Origin: an uncultured cyanobacterium
Lineage (GTDB): Bacteria; Cyanobacteriota; Cyanobacteriia; CACIAM-69d
NCBI GenBank assembly: GCA_937894105.1
Contig: CALCTI010000712.1
Location: 1 to 6,720 of the forward strand
Length of the DNA: 6,720 nt
Direction of reading: 5' to 3'
This document shows, one piece after another, positions 1 to 5,496 of this stretch. The notes under the pieces are model-generated. The model made no database searches and was not told the DNA's origin. It saw only the letters and a program-made list of their open reading frames with translations. A program made the translations under genes and the position numbers. The number at the start of each line of letters is the position of its first letter. Positions within the stretch are counted from its first letter, which is position 1.

Positions 1-603
1 CGATCGCTTCCTTGCCCAATAGGGATGACCTGCAAAAAAGACCTGATGGAGAGTTTGAAAGCCATTGCGTTCGTAAAATTGCACCGCCGCCGGAGTGGTG
101 GTCTCCAAATAGCAATCCGTCTTGGAACGGTCTGCCAACTCTAGAATCGGTTGAATAAGCTTTCCCCCAACCCCTTGCCCCTGGCACTGGGGCGACACCC
201 CCAGCATGCCCAAATACCAGTGCGGCTCAGGCATCAGCTTTTCGTGGATCTGGGGGAAGATACACGAAAGCCAAACTAAATCCAGCAGACGATCCCAGCG
301 AAAATACAGCGGAGTTTGGAGCAGCCCTGACGTAATCAATCCCCAAAGCTGGGACAAGGTGGCGTCAGATTCCTCCGGTGGCAGCCAAATAGCCACCCCC
401 TTTGGGCGATCAGCGGTGGTGTAGATGTGCTTGTAAGGCTGGGCCCAGTTCAGCAGCCCCTGGCTCATTTTCTCCAGAGCCAGCCGCTTAGCCTCGGCAT
501 TGCCTGGCAGGAAATGGGATATCAATGGATCCTGAGCAAAGGCGGCCGCTAGGCAATTGGCTGCGATCGCGAAATCTGACTTTTCCAGTGGCACAATGTC
601 CAT
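1..603 (-). CDS. GNAT-family N-acetyltransferase, C-terminus cut off by window edge
   Basis: Translating the minus strand from the ATG at 603-601 gives 201 open codons that reach base 1 without a stop, so the C-terminus lies outside the window. GNAT proteins transfer an acetyl group from acetyl-CoA to an amine on a small molecule or protein; the substrate here cannot be predicted. Residues 131-150 carry the acetyl-CoA pyrophosphate-binding loop in the form QGQGVGGKL (141-149), following a short strand LGMLGVSP. Residues 166-181 (LETTTPAAVQFYERNG) match the usual GNAT ending, in which a helix holds the conserved Y178 after the beta-5 strand. The N-terminal 120 residues are less conserved and Trp-rich. 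An AGGT lies 7 bases before the start and supports it. The gene is divergent from the DUF4079 gene. The fold is secure from the motifs; the function is unknown. Confidence 0.88.
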   Translation of the reverse strand, partial: MDIVPLEKSDFAIAANCLAAAFAQDPLISHFLPGNAEAKRLALEKMSQGLLNWAQPYKHIYTTADRPKGVAIWLPPEESDATLSQLWGLITSGLLQTPLYFRWDRLLDLVWLSCIFPQIHEKLMPEPHWYLGMLGVSPQCQGQGVGGKLIQPILELADRSKTDCYLETTTPAAVQFYERNGFQTLHQVFFAGHPYWARKRS

Positions 604-646
604 GGTTTTGACCTGGTAAGTGAACCTGACTCTGATCTAATCCCTC

Positions 647-674
647 TTCACAGAAGCAGAAAACTTCGTAATAA
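647..674 (+). promoter_or_regulatory. Candidate sigma-70 promoter for the DUF4079 gene
   Basis: TTCACA at 647-652 and TAATAA at 669-674 are separated by 16 bases. The predicted start of transcription would leave a leader of roughly 50 bases before the GTG at 730. This is motif matching only, within a 126-base divergent region. A short inverted repeat, CAAGCC/GGCTTG with a 4-base loop (682-697), lies just downstream in the predicted leader. Confidence 0.3.
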
Positions 675-729
675 TTAGTTACAAGCCCATTGGCTTGGTC
701 CCATTCCCCGTTTACGACTGGAGCTTCCT

Positions 730-1137
730 GTGGATATCGCTCTGCCCGACAGCATCAAAGTTTATTCCAATTTCCTGCATCCGATCGCCATGTGGGGGTT
801 ATTTTTTATGACCTTGTACGCGGGCTATTTGGGGGTGCAGTCTCGGCGGCTGCGGTCTGTGGATAAGGAAACGCGGCGGGCGATGGCGAAGAAGAAGTTT
901 GGCGATCGCCACTATCGCTATGGTTCGATTTTGCTGGCCATTATGGTTATTGGCAATACCGAGGGCATGGCGGTCACCTATTGGAATAATGGAAAATTAT
1001 TTGTGGACGACCATCTGCTGGCGGGGCTTGCTATGACTACCCTGATTGCGATCGCCGCCAGTTTGGTGCCCCCTATGCGTCGGGGCAAAGACTGGGCTCG
1101 CTACAGCCATATTGCCCTAAGCATCATTATTGTGTGA
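730..1137 (+). CDS. DUF4079 family membrane protein, last helix truncated by TGA
   Basis: The GTG start at 730 has a good ribosome binding site, GGAG at 720-723 with a 6-base spacer. The 135-residue product looks like the DUF4079 family, found in cyanobacteria and plastids and of unknown function. Hydrophobic segments lie at about 15-37, 64-84, 94-116 and from 125 onward. The family pattern is visible: HP near the start of helix 1 (H18), an R-rich loop after GYLGVQSRR, an H-Y-R-Y-G motif (H61), NTEGM, HLLAGL (H95) and ARYSH (H127). One His near each helix would suit a haem-binding helical bundle, but that is inference. The odd point is the TGA at 1135-1137: it stops the protein in the middle of helix 4, and the same frame continues with family-like sequence to 1200. 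The product as written may therefore be non-functional, or the TGA may be a base error. gcvT follows on the same strand. Confidence 0.8.
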   Translation: MDIALPDSIKVYSNFLHPIAMWGLFFMTLYAGYLGVQSRRLRSVDKETRRAMAKKKFGDRHYRYGSILLAIMVIGNTEGMAVTYWNNGKLFVDDHLLAGLAMTTLIAIAASLVPPMRRGKDWARYSHIALSIIIV

Positions 1138-1200
1138 CTGTTCGTCTGGCAGGCGGTAAGCGGCATGGAGATTATGAACAGAATCATTAGCAATCTGTAA
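1138..1200 (+). pseudogene. Separated C-terminal tail of the DUF4079 gene
   Basis: These 20 codons plus TAA are in the same frame as the gene ending at 1137. They read LFVWQAVSGMEIM followed by NRIISNL. This matches the expected end of DUF4079 proteins as I know the family: an L-F-x-W-Q-A-x-T-G motif in the second half of helix 4, then a short charged end. With a Gly codon (GGA) in place of the TGA, the protein would be a normal-looking 156 residues. The tail has no start or ribosome binding site of its own. Confidence 0.65.
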
Positions 1201-1254
1201 ATGGCAAGATAGGGGGTGTCTAAGTAGATTGCCCGTCACTTTTGGAAAAACCCC

Positions 1255-2349
1255 ATGGAAACGCCTCCCTTTCGCACACCCCTGTACGACGCAATTGTGG
1301 GGTTGGGGGCGAAGATGACCGAGTTTGGTGGGTGGGAGATGCCGGTGCAGTTCGCAGGGCTAAAGGCGGAACATGAAGCGGTGCGCCGCCGGTGTGGCAT
1401 GTTCGATATTTCCCACATGGGCAAGTTTGCCTTGCAGGGTTTCAGTCTGAGGCGGGAGCTACAGCGGTTGGTTCCCACGGACTTAAGCATTTTGACGCCA
1501 GGGCGGGGCAAATATACGGTGCTGCTCAATCAGGCGGGCGGCATTTTGGACGATTTGATTGTGTACTGGCAGCCGCCGGAGCATGGGATAGAGCGGGCGA
1601 TCGCCATTGTTAACGCCGCTACCACCATCAAAGATCGGTCGTGGATGCTGCAAAATATGACCAGTGCCGAGCTGGAAGATTTGAGCGATCGCGTCCTCCT
1701 GGCAGTCCAAGGTCCAGAAGCGGAAGCTCAGTTACAAAAGCTAACGGCAGCGGACCTGAGCAAGGTGAAATTTTACCGATTTGTGGAAACGGGAATTTTT
1801 GGACACCCTGCTTTTATTGCTCGCACTGGCTACACAGGTGAAGACGGTTTTGAGGTGATGCTGCCCGCCGAGGCGGGAGTCCAGCTTTGGCAAAATTTAT
1901 TAGAGGCGGGCGTTGCTCCCTGCGGTTTAGGCGCACGGGATACCCTGCGGCTGGAAGCAGCGATGGCCCTTTATGGTCAGGATGTGGATGAAACCACAAC
2001 GCCTTTTGAAGTGGGGTTGGACTGGTTGGTGCAACTGGATCGGAAGGAGGATTTTATTGGACGCAATGTATTAGAACAGCAACGGGAAAACGGCGTTGCT
2101 CAGAAATTGGTGGGGCTGCAACTGAGCGATCGCAACATTGCCCGCCACGATTACCCAGTGCTCCACAACGGCGAAACCGTCGGCATCGTTACCAGCGGCA
2201 CCCTTTCCCCAACCCTCGGCACTCCCATCGCGATCGCCCGTGTCCCCGCCGAACTATCGGAAGTGGGTCAAAAATTATCGGTGCAGATCCGTAAGAAAAC
2301 TGTTGAGGCAGTGGTGTGCGATCGTCCGTTCTACAAGCGTAAAAAGTAA
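1255..2349 (+). CDS. gcvT: Aminomethyltransferase, T-protein of the glycine cleavage system
   Basis: GcvT works with the P, H and L proteins of the glycine cleavage system. It transfers the aminomethyl carbon from the lipoyl arm of H-protein to tetrahydrofolate, giving methylene-THF and ammonia; in cyanobacteria this serves photorespiratory glycine breakdown. The 364-residue length is normal. Visible family motifs are FGGWEMPVQF (24-33), CGMFDISHMGK (47-57), GGILDDLIV (95-103, holding the conserved acidic pair D99-D100 in the folate site), ARTGYTGEDGFE (189-200), GLGARDTLRLEAAMALYG (224-241), TSGTLSPTLG (313-322) and the C-terminal PFYKR. The ATG at 1255 has a weak GGA 8 bases upstream, and the N-terminus aligns with the family (TPLYDAIVGLGAK). 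The frame is intact. It lies 54 bases after the end of the DUF4079 remnant and 20 bases before the Uma2 gene, so it may share a transcript with both. No gcvH or gcvP is in the window. Confidence 0.97.
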   Translation: METPPFRTPLYDAIVGLGAKMTEFGGWEMPVQFAGLKAEHEAVRRRCGMFDISHMGKFALQGFSLRRELQRLVPTDLSILTPGRGKYTVLLNQAGGILDDLIVYWQPPEHGIERAIAIVNAATTIKDRSWMLQNMTSAELEDLSDRVLLAVQGPEAEAQLQKLTAADLSKVKFYRFVETGIFGHPAFIARTGYTGEDGFEVMLPAEAGVQLWQNLLEAGVAPCGLGARDTLRLEAAMALYGQDVDETTTPFEVGLDWLVQLDRKEDFIGRNVLEQQRENGVAQKLVGLQLSDRNIARHDYPVLHNGETVGIVTSGTLSPTLGTPIAIARVPAELSEVGQKLSVQIRKKTVEAVVCDRPFYKRKK

Positions 2350-2369
2350 GCGCAAGAAGAAATAAGCCC

Positions 2370-2927
2370 ATGAATACTCAGGCTCCGCCATTAACAATTG
2401 AGGAATATCACCGTCTGCGCGAGACGGGGGCGATCGCCTACGACGCCCGAACAGAACTGATTCGCGGACAAATCCATCCCATGATTGCGAAAGGCACGCC
2501 ACACACGATCTGCTGTCGGAATTTTCTGAAATTGCTGCCCCCATTACTTGCGAAGGATGAACTATTGCAGTGTCAGGATCCTATTCGTTTGCCCAATGCT
2601 AGTGAGCCAGAGCCAGATATTGCGATTATTCGTCAACGGGCTGATAACTACAGCAGTAGCCATCCCGAACCTGCCGATATTGTTTTGCTGGTGGAGGTGG
2701 CGGATTCGTCGTTAGCGTTTGATCGCGATGTGAAATTGCCGCTGTATGCCGAATATGAAATTGAAGTGGTTTGGCTGGTGAATCTTCAGCAGGACCGCAT
2801 CGAGATTTATCAACAGCCGGGAGAGTCTAACGGAAAGTTTGCCTACCAGGTTTGTGACTTTTATGGGCGTGGGGATTCTGTTGAGGTGGAGGGTGTGGCG
2901 ATCGCTGCTGACCAAATTTTGCCGTAG
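2370..2927 (+). CDS. Uma2-family (DUF820) putative restriction-endonuclease-like protein
   Basis: This is a 185-residue protein of the Uma2 family, which is strongly expanded in cyanobacteria and has a PD-(D/E)xK nuclease fold; its biological role is poorly known. Motifs in order are LTIEEYHRL (8-16), which opens most members; ELIRGQI (29-35), with the core acidic E29; SEPEPDIAII (78-87), with the metal-binding D83; ADIVLLVEVADSS (102-114), with E109; and FDRDVKLPLYAEY (117-129), where K122 would be the displaced catalytic lysine. The hydrophobic strand VVWLVNL (133-139) replaces the commoner EYWIVD. All putative catalytic residues are present, so the protein may be active. The start is 20 bases after gcvT, with only a weak AAGAAG upstream. 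It has no C-terminal coiled-coil tail. A decayed Uma2-type tail lies on the opposite strand, converging on this gene. Confidence 0.9.
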   Translation: MNTQAPPLTIEEYHRLRETGAIAYDARTELIRGQIHPMIAKGTPHTICCRNFLKLLPPLLAKDELLQCQDPIRLPNASEPEPDIAIIRQRADNYSSSHPEPADIVLLVEVADSSLAFDRDVKLPLYAEYEIEVVWLVNLQQDRIEIYQQPGESNGKFAYQVCDFYGRGDSVEVEGVAIAADQILP

Positions 2928-2950
2928 TCAATCCTTCGCAAAACAACCAG

Positions 2951-3180
2951 CTACTGGTCCAACGCATCTGGGTTAATCCCCAATTCCCCCAGCTTTTGCC
3001 GAAGTCGATTATTCTCCTGCCGTTCCTCCGTCACTCGCCGTAACTCTTGGGCGGCCCGCTGTTGTTCTTGAGCGTCGCGCGCCTCTGCCCGGGCTACCTG
3101 TTACCGCAATTCCGCTGCCTGTGGCCGTGATTCTTTAGCGGTGGGCAGGCGATCGCCATTATCCAACCCATAAAACGCTA
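2951..3180 (-). pseudogene. Remnant of a Uma2-type protein, C-terminal coiled-coil tail
   Basis: On the minus strand, reading back from the TAG at 2953-2951, the frame encodes a Glu/Gln/Arg-rich coiled-coil segment. It includes VARAEARDAQEQQ, then AAQELRRV, ENNRLRQKL, and finishes GELGINPDALDQ. This resembles the tail of many cyanobacterial Uma2 proteins, which end in a coiled coil followed by L-R-x-L-G-I-(D/N)-P. Upstream in frame is FYGLDNGDRLPTAKE (about 3180-3136), similar to the segment before such tails. A TAA at 3103-3101 interrupts the frame after AAELR; a CAA codon there would restore it. No nuclease domain is found upstream, and the next in-frame stop is a TAA at 3256-3254. The piece is therefore a broken, 5'-deleted gene. 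Its upstream edge is uncertain and was placed where similarity fades. Confidence 0.6.
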
Positions 3181-3198
3181 ACGAACTGTTTGCCCTTG

Positions 3199-3244
3199 CT
3201 GGCAGATGCGATCCCACCCATATCGGTTTGATTGCATCTGCCAG
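3199..3244. repeat. 11-bp perfect inverted repeat with 24-base spacer
   Basis: CTGGCAGATGC at 3199-3209 is the exact reverse complement of GCATCTGCCAG at 3234-3244. The outer flanks TGCC (3191-3194) and GGCA (3250-3253) also pair after an imperfect stretch. No T-run follows on either strand, so it does not look like an intrinsic terminator. It lies at the upstream edge of the Uma2 remnant and could mark the end of a small inserted or deleted element. Confidence 0.6.
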
Positions 3245-3364
3245 TTCATGGCATTACTGTGACCTTTGATGAGAGAGGAGAAGTCGGATTAGTGGGCGGT
3301 GGTTATCGATCGCAATCGATCACAGCGAGGCGATCGCAATCAATTCACCCCAATGTCCTGAAAA
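3245..3364. other. Gap between Uma2 remnant and DoxX gene, with HIP1-type repeats
   Basis: I see no supportable gene here. The stretch holds an 11-base direct repeat, CGATCGCAATC at 3307-3317 and again at 3331-3341. Both copies are HIP1-related, and a GATCG overlaps between them. Together with the remnant and the inverted repeat, this makes about 437 bases (2928-3364) without an intact gene. Confidence 0.5.
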
Positions 3365-3838
3365 TCATTCAAGCCCCAGCCTCTCAGCCACGATCGCATC
3401 TAGCGCAAACTTGCCGGAGCCACCAATCAAAAAACATAGATAGAACGTGGCATACAGCGCCGCCGTTTCTAACGGTGCCACCGCAAGACCATCTGCCTTC
3501 AAGTGGAAAAAGATTGCCACCGCCATAGTGCCCAACAGGGCGATCGCATTGGCGCGGATTTGCAGCCCCAGAATGATGCCAACAGAGGAAATAATTTCCA
3601 CATACGCGGCGCAGTAGGTGAGAAATACCGGATAGGGCAGCCCCATAAACGCCACCACGTTGTCGGCAAAACCCTGCACATCATCGAGCTTGTTAAAACC
3701 GTTATGGATCATCAACGCCCCAACGGCGAATCGGGCAAGGGTCCAAAGAAGTTGAAATGTGGTGCTTTTAGGAACTTGGGAGAGCACCAGCAGTTGGGTT
3801 ATGGCTAAGCCGCTGGTCGGGGGGGGAGTCTGGGTCAT
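3365..3838 (-). CDS. DoxX-family integral membrane protein
   Basis: This is a 157-residue membrane protein of the DoxX type, read from the ATG at 3838-3836 with GGGGA (3853-3849) 10 bases upstream. A TTG at 3910 would add 24 polar residues with no family likeness, so the ATG is preferred. Four hydrophobic segments are seen at about 29-46, 70-92, 97-112 and 124-140. Family features are RFAVGALMIHNGFNKL (36-51, the helix 1 R/G/H-G-x-x-K-L pattern), FMGLPYP (64-70), the Glu of AYVEIISSVGIILGL (78-92), and GSGKFALD (140-147), the usual G-x-G-x-x-S-L-D ending. DoxX relatives are quinone-linked or redox-stress membrane proteins in some bacteria, but the role of cyanobacterial members is unclear. 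It sits downstream of purC on the same strand, about 330 bases away, so it probably has its own promoter. The frame is intact. Confidence 0.88.
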   Translation of the reverse strand: MTQTPPPTSGLAITQLLVLSQVPKSTTFQLLWTLARFAVGALMIHNGFNKLDDVQGFADNVVAFMGLPYPVFLTYCAAYVEIISSVGIILGLQIRANAIALLGTMAVAIFFHLKADGLAVAPLETAALYATFYLCFLIGGSGKFALDAIVAERLGLE

Positions 3839-3930
3839 TATTTGAAATTCCCCACGCTGGGAAAGTTTAGGCGCTTCATAGAGGAGTATAGGCAAATTCC
3901 CTGTGCCCAAATATTTAATTTGTTTGGACT

Positions 3931-3959
3931 TATGTTTGGGGATATTAGATATGTTTGGG
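3931..3959. repeat. Two direct copies of TATGTTTGGG
   Basis: TATGTTTGGG occurs at 3931-3940 and exactly again at 3950-3959, a 19-base period, just before the 14-bp tandem array. A partial copy, TTTGTTTGGA, lies at about 3919-3928. The block lies upstream of the DoxX gene in an AT-rich stretch. Confidence 0.55.
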
Positions 3960-4014
3960 TTGATTAGATTGGTTGAATTGGATTAGTTGAATTGGATTGG
4001 TTGAATTGGATTGG
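3960..4014. repeat. 14-bp tandem repeat, about 4 copies
   Basis: The unit TTGAATTGGATTGG occurs perfectly at 3987-4000 and 4001-4014, with one mismatch at 3973-3986 (ending TTAG), and as a degenerate 13-base copy at 3960-3972. Read on the minus strand the unit is CCAATCCAATTCAA. The array lies between purC and the DoxX gene, upstream of DoxX, and is clearly different in composition from the neighbouring genes. Slippage of a simple sequence is the plainest explanation; the units are far too short and unspaced for CRISPR. Confidence 0.85.
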
Positions 4015-4171
4015 TTCGAGACTGTAAATCTGGAATAACGGCTTTGGAACAACTGCCTGACGGGTTTATCCCCTGACGCTTTTTGGAAGCTTTGGACGCC
4101 CATTTTGGCGATCGCTTTTTGACGAGCACTTTTTTGTGATCGCGTTTTGACGAATTTTGATAATCGCCGGC
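4015..4171. other. Non-coding stretch downstream of purC, with direct repeats
   Basis: No gene is supported here. It contains GATCGCTTTTTGACGA (4110-4125) and GATCGCGTTTTGACGA (4138-4153), 15 of 16 bases identical at a 28-base offset, with a T-run between them. CCTGACG also occurs twice (about 4056 and 4073). On the minus strand, where purC ends at 4172, no convincing stem plus T-tail terminator is visible; the only stem is a 4-bp CGCC/GGCG around the purC stop. Confidence 0.55.
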
Positions 4172-4912
4172 TTAGGCGATCGCCGCCACCTTCTCCAGCA
4201 CCCGCCGATAAGCCCCCTCCACATCGCCCAAATCCTGACGGAATCGATCCTTGTCCAACACCCGTGCCTGGGGATCCTCCACCGTGTTGTCCCATAGACG
4301 GCAAGTATCGGGACTAATCTCATCCCCCAGCACAATTTTTCCGTCGGTGGTTATCCCAAACTCCAACTTAAAATCCACCAGCGTAATCCGACACTGCTTA
4401 AAAAAGTCCGTCAATAGCTCGTTAATTCGCCGGGACATTAACTCAATTTCCTCCACCTGATCCGGCGTCGCCAGCTTCAGGGCGTAAATCCGCCCCTCAC
4501 TCAGCAACGGATCCCCAAAATCGTCATTTTTATAGCAAAATTCCACGATCGCCGGCTCAATCACCCTTCCCAGCTCAATCCCCGTCTGCTTACACAAACT
4601 CCCCGCCGCCACATTGCGCACAATCACCTCCAGCGGCACAATCGTTAGCCGCTTCACCCGCATTTCAATGGGCGTCGGACAATCCACATAATGGGTGGGC
4701 ACCCCCGCCGACTCCAACATTTCAAATAAGTGGCGAGAAATGGCGCAGTTAATCTGTCCCTTCCCGGCGATCGTTCCCCGCTTCTGGGCATTAAACGCCG
4801 TGGCATCATCTTTATATCGAGTCAGCAAAATCTCCGAATCCTCCGTGGCGTAGAGAATCTTTGCCTTTCCCTCGTACAGCTTTTCCCCAGACGGCGATCG
4901 CGACTCACCCAT
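4172..4912 (-). CDS. purC: Phosphoribosylaminoimidazole-succinocarboxamide synthase (SAICAR synthetase)
   Basis: PurC carries out the ATP-dependent joining of aspartate to CAIR to give SAICAR in de novo purine synthesis, in the cytoplasm. The 246-residue length from the ATG at 4912-4910 is normal for the bacterial single-domain enzyme. Motifs are LYEGKAK (12-18), the ATP-binding start; DDATAFNAQKRGTIAGKG (35-52); GQINCAISRHLFEML (52-66); the signature IVPLEVIVRN (91-100); AAGSLCK (102-108); the second signature LVDFKLEFG (178-186); and GDEISPDTCRLWD (196-208), with the metal and nucleotide-binding acidic residues. All look intact. A TTG at 4927-4925 would add five residues; neither start has a clear ribosome binding site, and the ATG better fits the family N-terminus. 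It is divergent from tig and upstream of DoxX on the same strand. It ends in TAA. Confidence 0.97.
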   Translation of the reverse strand: MGESRSPSGEKLYEGKAKILYATEDSEILLTRYKDDATAFNAQKRGTIAGKGQINCAISRHLFEMLESAGVPTHYVDCPTPIEMRVKRLTIVPLEVIVRNVAAGSLCKQTGIELGRVIEPAIVEFCYKNDDFGDPLLSEGRIYALKLATPDQVEEIELMSRRINELLTDFFKQCRITLVDFKLEFGITTDGKIVLGDEISPDTCRLWDNTVEDPQARVLDKDRFRQDLGDVEGAYRRVLEKVAAIA

Positions 4913-4927
4913 AGCAGACCAACCCAA

Positions 4928-5020
4928 TCAACGACAAAGCAACGATAAACAACGGGGCAAGCATGCCAGATACGCAGCAAGCACCCAGCCAAAAACACCC
5001 AGCCAAAGAGGCGCTCCCAT
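4928..5020 (-). CDS. Possible 30-residue hydrophobic ORF upstream of purC (speculative)
   Basis: On the minus strand an ATG at 5020-5018 opens 30 codons, ending with the TGA at 4930-4928, 15 bases before the purC ATG. The peptide starts MGAPLWLGVFGWVLAAYLAC and ends in CLPRCLSLLCR, so it could form one membrane helix with a Cys/Arg-rich end. Part of the hydrophobic run comes from a 12-base direct repeat (CACCCAGCCAAA on the plus strand, 4982-4993 and 4996-5007). There is no clear ribosome binding site and I recognise no family. It may be a chance ORF in the purC leader. Confidence 0.15.
   Translation of the reverse strand: MGAPLWLGVFGWVLAAYLACLPRCLSLLCR
4982..5007. repeat. 12-bp direct repeat in the purC-tig divergent region
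   Basis: CACCCAGCCAAA occurs at 4982-4993 and 4996-5007, separated by AA, a 14-base period. It lies in the 227-base region between the divergent purC and tig starts, where regulatory sites for both genes would be expected. It could be a tandem binding site or a simple duplication. I see no strong sigma-70 promoter for either gene there; the best -10-like hexamer for tig is TACGAT at 5072-5077, without a good -35. Confidence 0.5.
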
Positions 5021-5139
5021 CTTACTCTTGCCACCCCACAGAAGCCATGCTGAATTCTGGCAGGATTCGGTTACGATGGTGTATCGCAGTTGACTCCCAC
5101 CGTTGGACACCCTGCATCTGTTCTTTGAAGTTGTAAATC

Positions 5140-5484
5140 ATGAAAGTCACCACGGAAAAGCTGCCCGCCAGCCAGGTTAGCCTCACCATCGAAGTCCCAG
5201 CGGAATTGTCTGACAAGGCCTATGAAGATACGGGCAAAAAGTATGCCAAAACAGCCCGTATTCCTGGCTTCCGCAAAGGCAAGGTGCCCCGGCAAGTGTT
5301 ACTGCGGCAGTTAGGCCCGGAGGCGCTCAAGGCCGCGTCTTTGGATGAGGTGGTGGAATTGGGGCTGAAGCAGGCCCTAAAGCAGGAAGATATTCGCCCC
5401 GCCGGTCAAGCTCAGGTGGATACTTCTGAAGCGGATATGTTCACCAAGTTTGTGCCCGGTGAAACGTTTACGTTTACGGACTAG
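5140..5484 (+). CDS. tig: Trigger factor part 1: N-terminal ribosome-binding domain, ends at in-frame TAG
   Basis: Trigger factor is the ribosome-associated chaperone that meets nascent chains at the exit tunnel. This 114-residue frame is its N-terminal domain. The start MKVTTEKLPASQ is typical of cyanobacterial trigger factor, and the ribosomal protein L23 docking loop GFRKGKVPR is at 43-51, the same place as in the E. coli protein. The frame ends at the TAG at 5482-5484, just after GETFTFT-D. The same frame continues past the TAG without a shift and encodes the rest of the protein, so the whole gene is 5140-6531 (463 codons counting the TAG). The ribosome binding site is weak (GAAG 9 bases before the ATG). 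Alone, this piece could bind ribosomes but would lack the PPIase and substrate-binding domains. It is divergent from purC. Confidence 0.88.
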   Translation: MKVTTEKLPASQVSLTIEVPAELSDKAYEDTGKKYAKTARIPGFRKGKVPRQVLLRQLGPEALKAASLDEVVELGLKQALKQEDIRPAGQAQVDTSEADMFTKFVPGETFTFTD

Positions 5485-5496
5485 TCGTGTTTAACT
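5470..5496 (+). other. Break in tig: in-frame TAG plus a short linker deletion
   Basis: Family members I know continue from the FTFT strand through about 12 residues of the type A-x-V-D-V-x-P-x-x-x-L-G, then D-Y-x-x-L-T-V-x-x-E-E. Here FTFT is followed directly by D, TAG, S, C, L, T, V, K, G, E, E. The TAG at 5482-5484 stands where the conserved Tyr of the D-Y motif should be (TAC or TAT to TAG is one base), and the preceding segment is missing without loss of frame. ACGTTT repeats (5464-5477) just before the gap could have helped slippage. The missing-residue count is from memory of the family, not an alignment. Confidence 0.6.

Noticed and set aside
206..424. Plus-strand 72-codon frame
   Set aside because: It lies wholly antisense to the GNAT gene, which has clear family motifs.
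668..682. NtcA-type site (GTA-N8-TAC) before the DUF4079 gene
   Set aside because: The spacing is 9 rather than 8 bases and the core has no other support.
1135..1137. Selenocysteine or programmed readthrough at the DUF4079 TGA
   Set aside because: The expected residue there is a membrane-helix Gly-type residue, not Cys, no SECIS-like hairpin was seen directly downstream, and two other genes nearby are broken by different stop codons.
1236..1529. Minus-strand 97-codon frame
   Set aside because: It lies antisense to gcvT and has no recognisable motifs.
3232..3528. Plus-strand 98-codon frame over the DoxX 3' end
   Set aside because: Its second half lies antisense to the well-supported DoxX gene and it has no recognisable domain. 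The opening part (ITVTFDERGEVGLVGGGY) looks protein-like but I could not assign it.
3960..4014. CRISPR array
   Set aside because: The units are 14 bp, adjacent and without unique spacers, and no cas genes are nearby.
3945..4304. Minus-strand 119-codon frame across the purC end and the tandem repeats
   Set aside because: It overlaps purC in another frame and its end is translated simple repeat (NPIQLIQFNQ), so it is a shadow frame.
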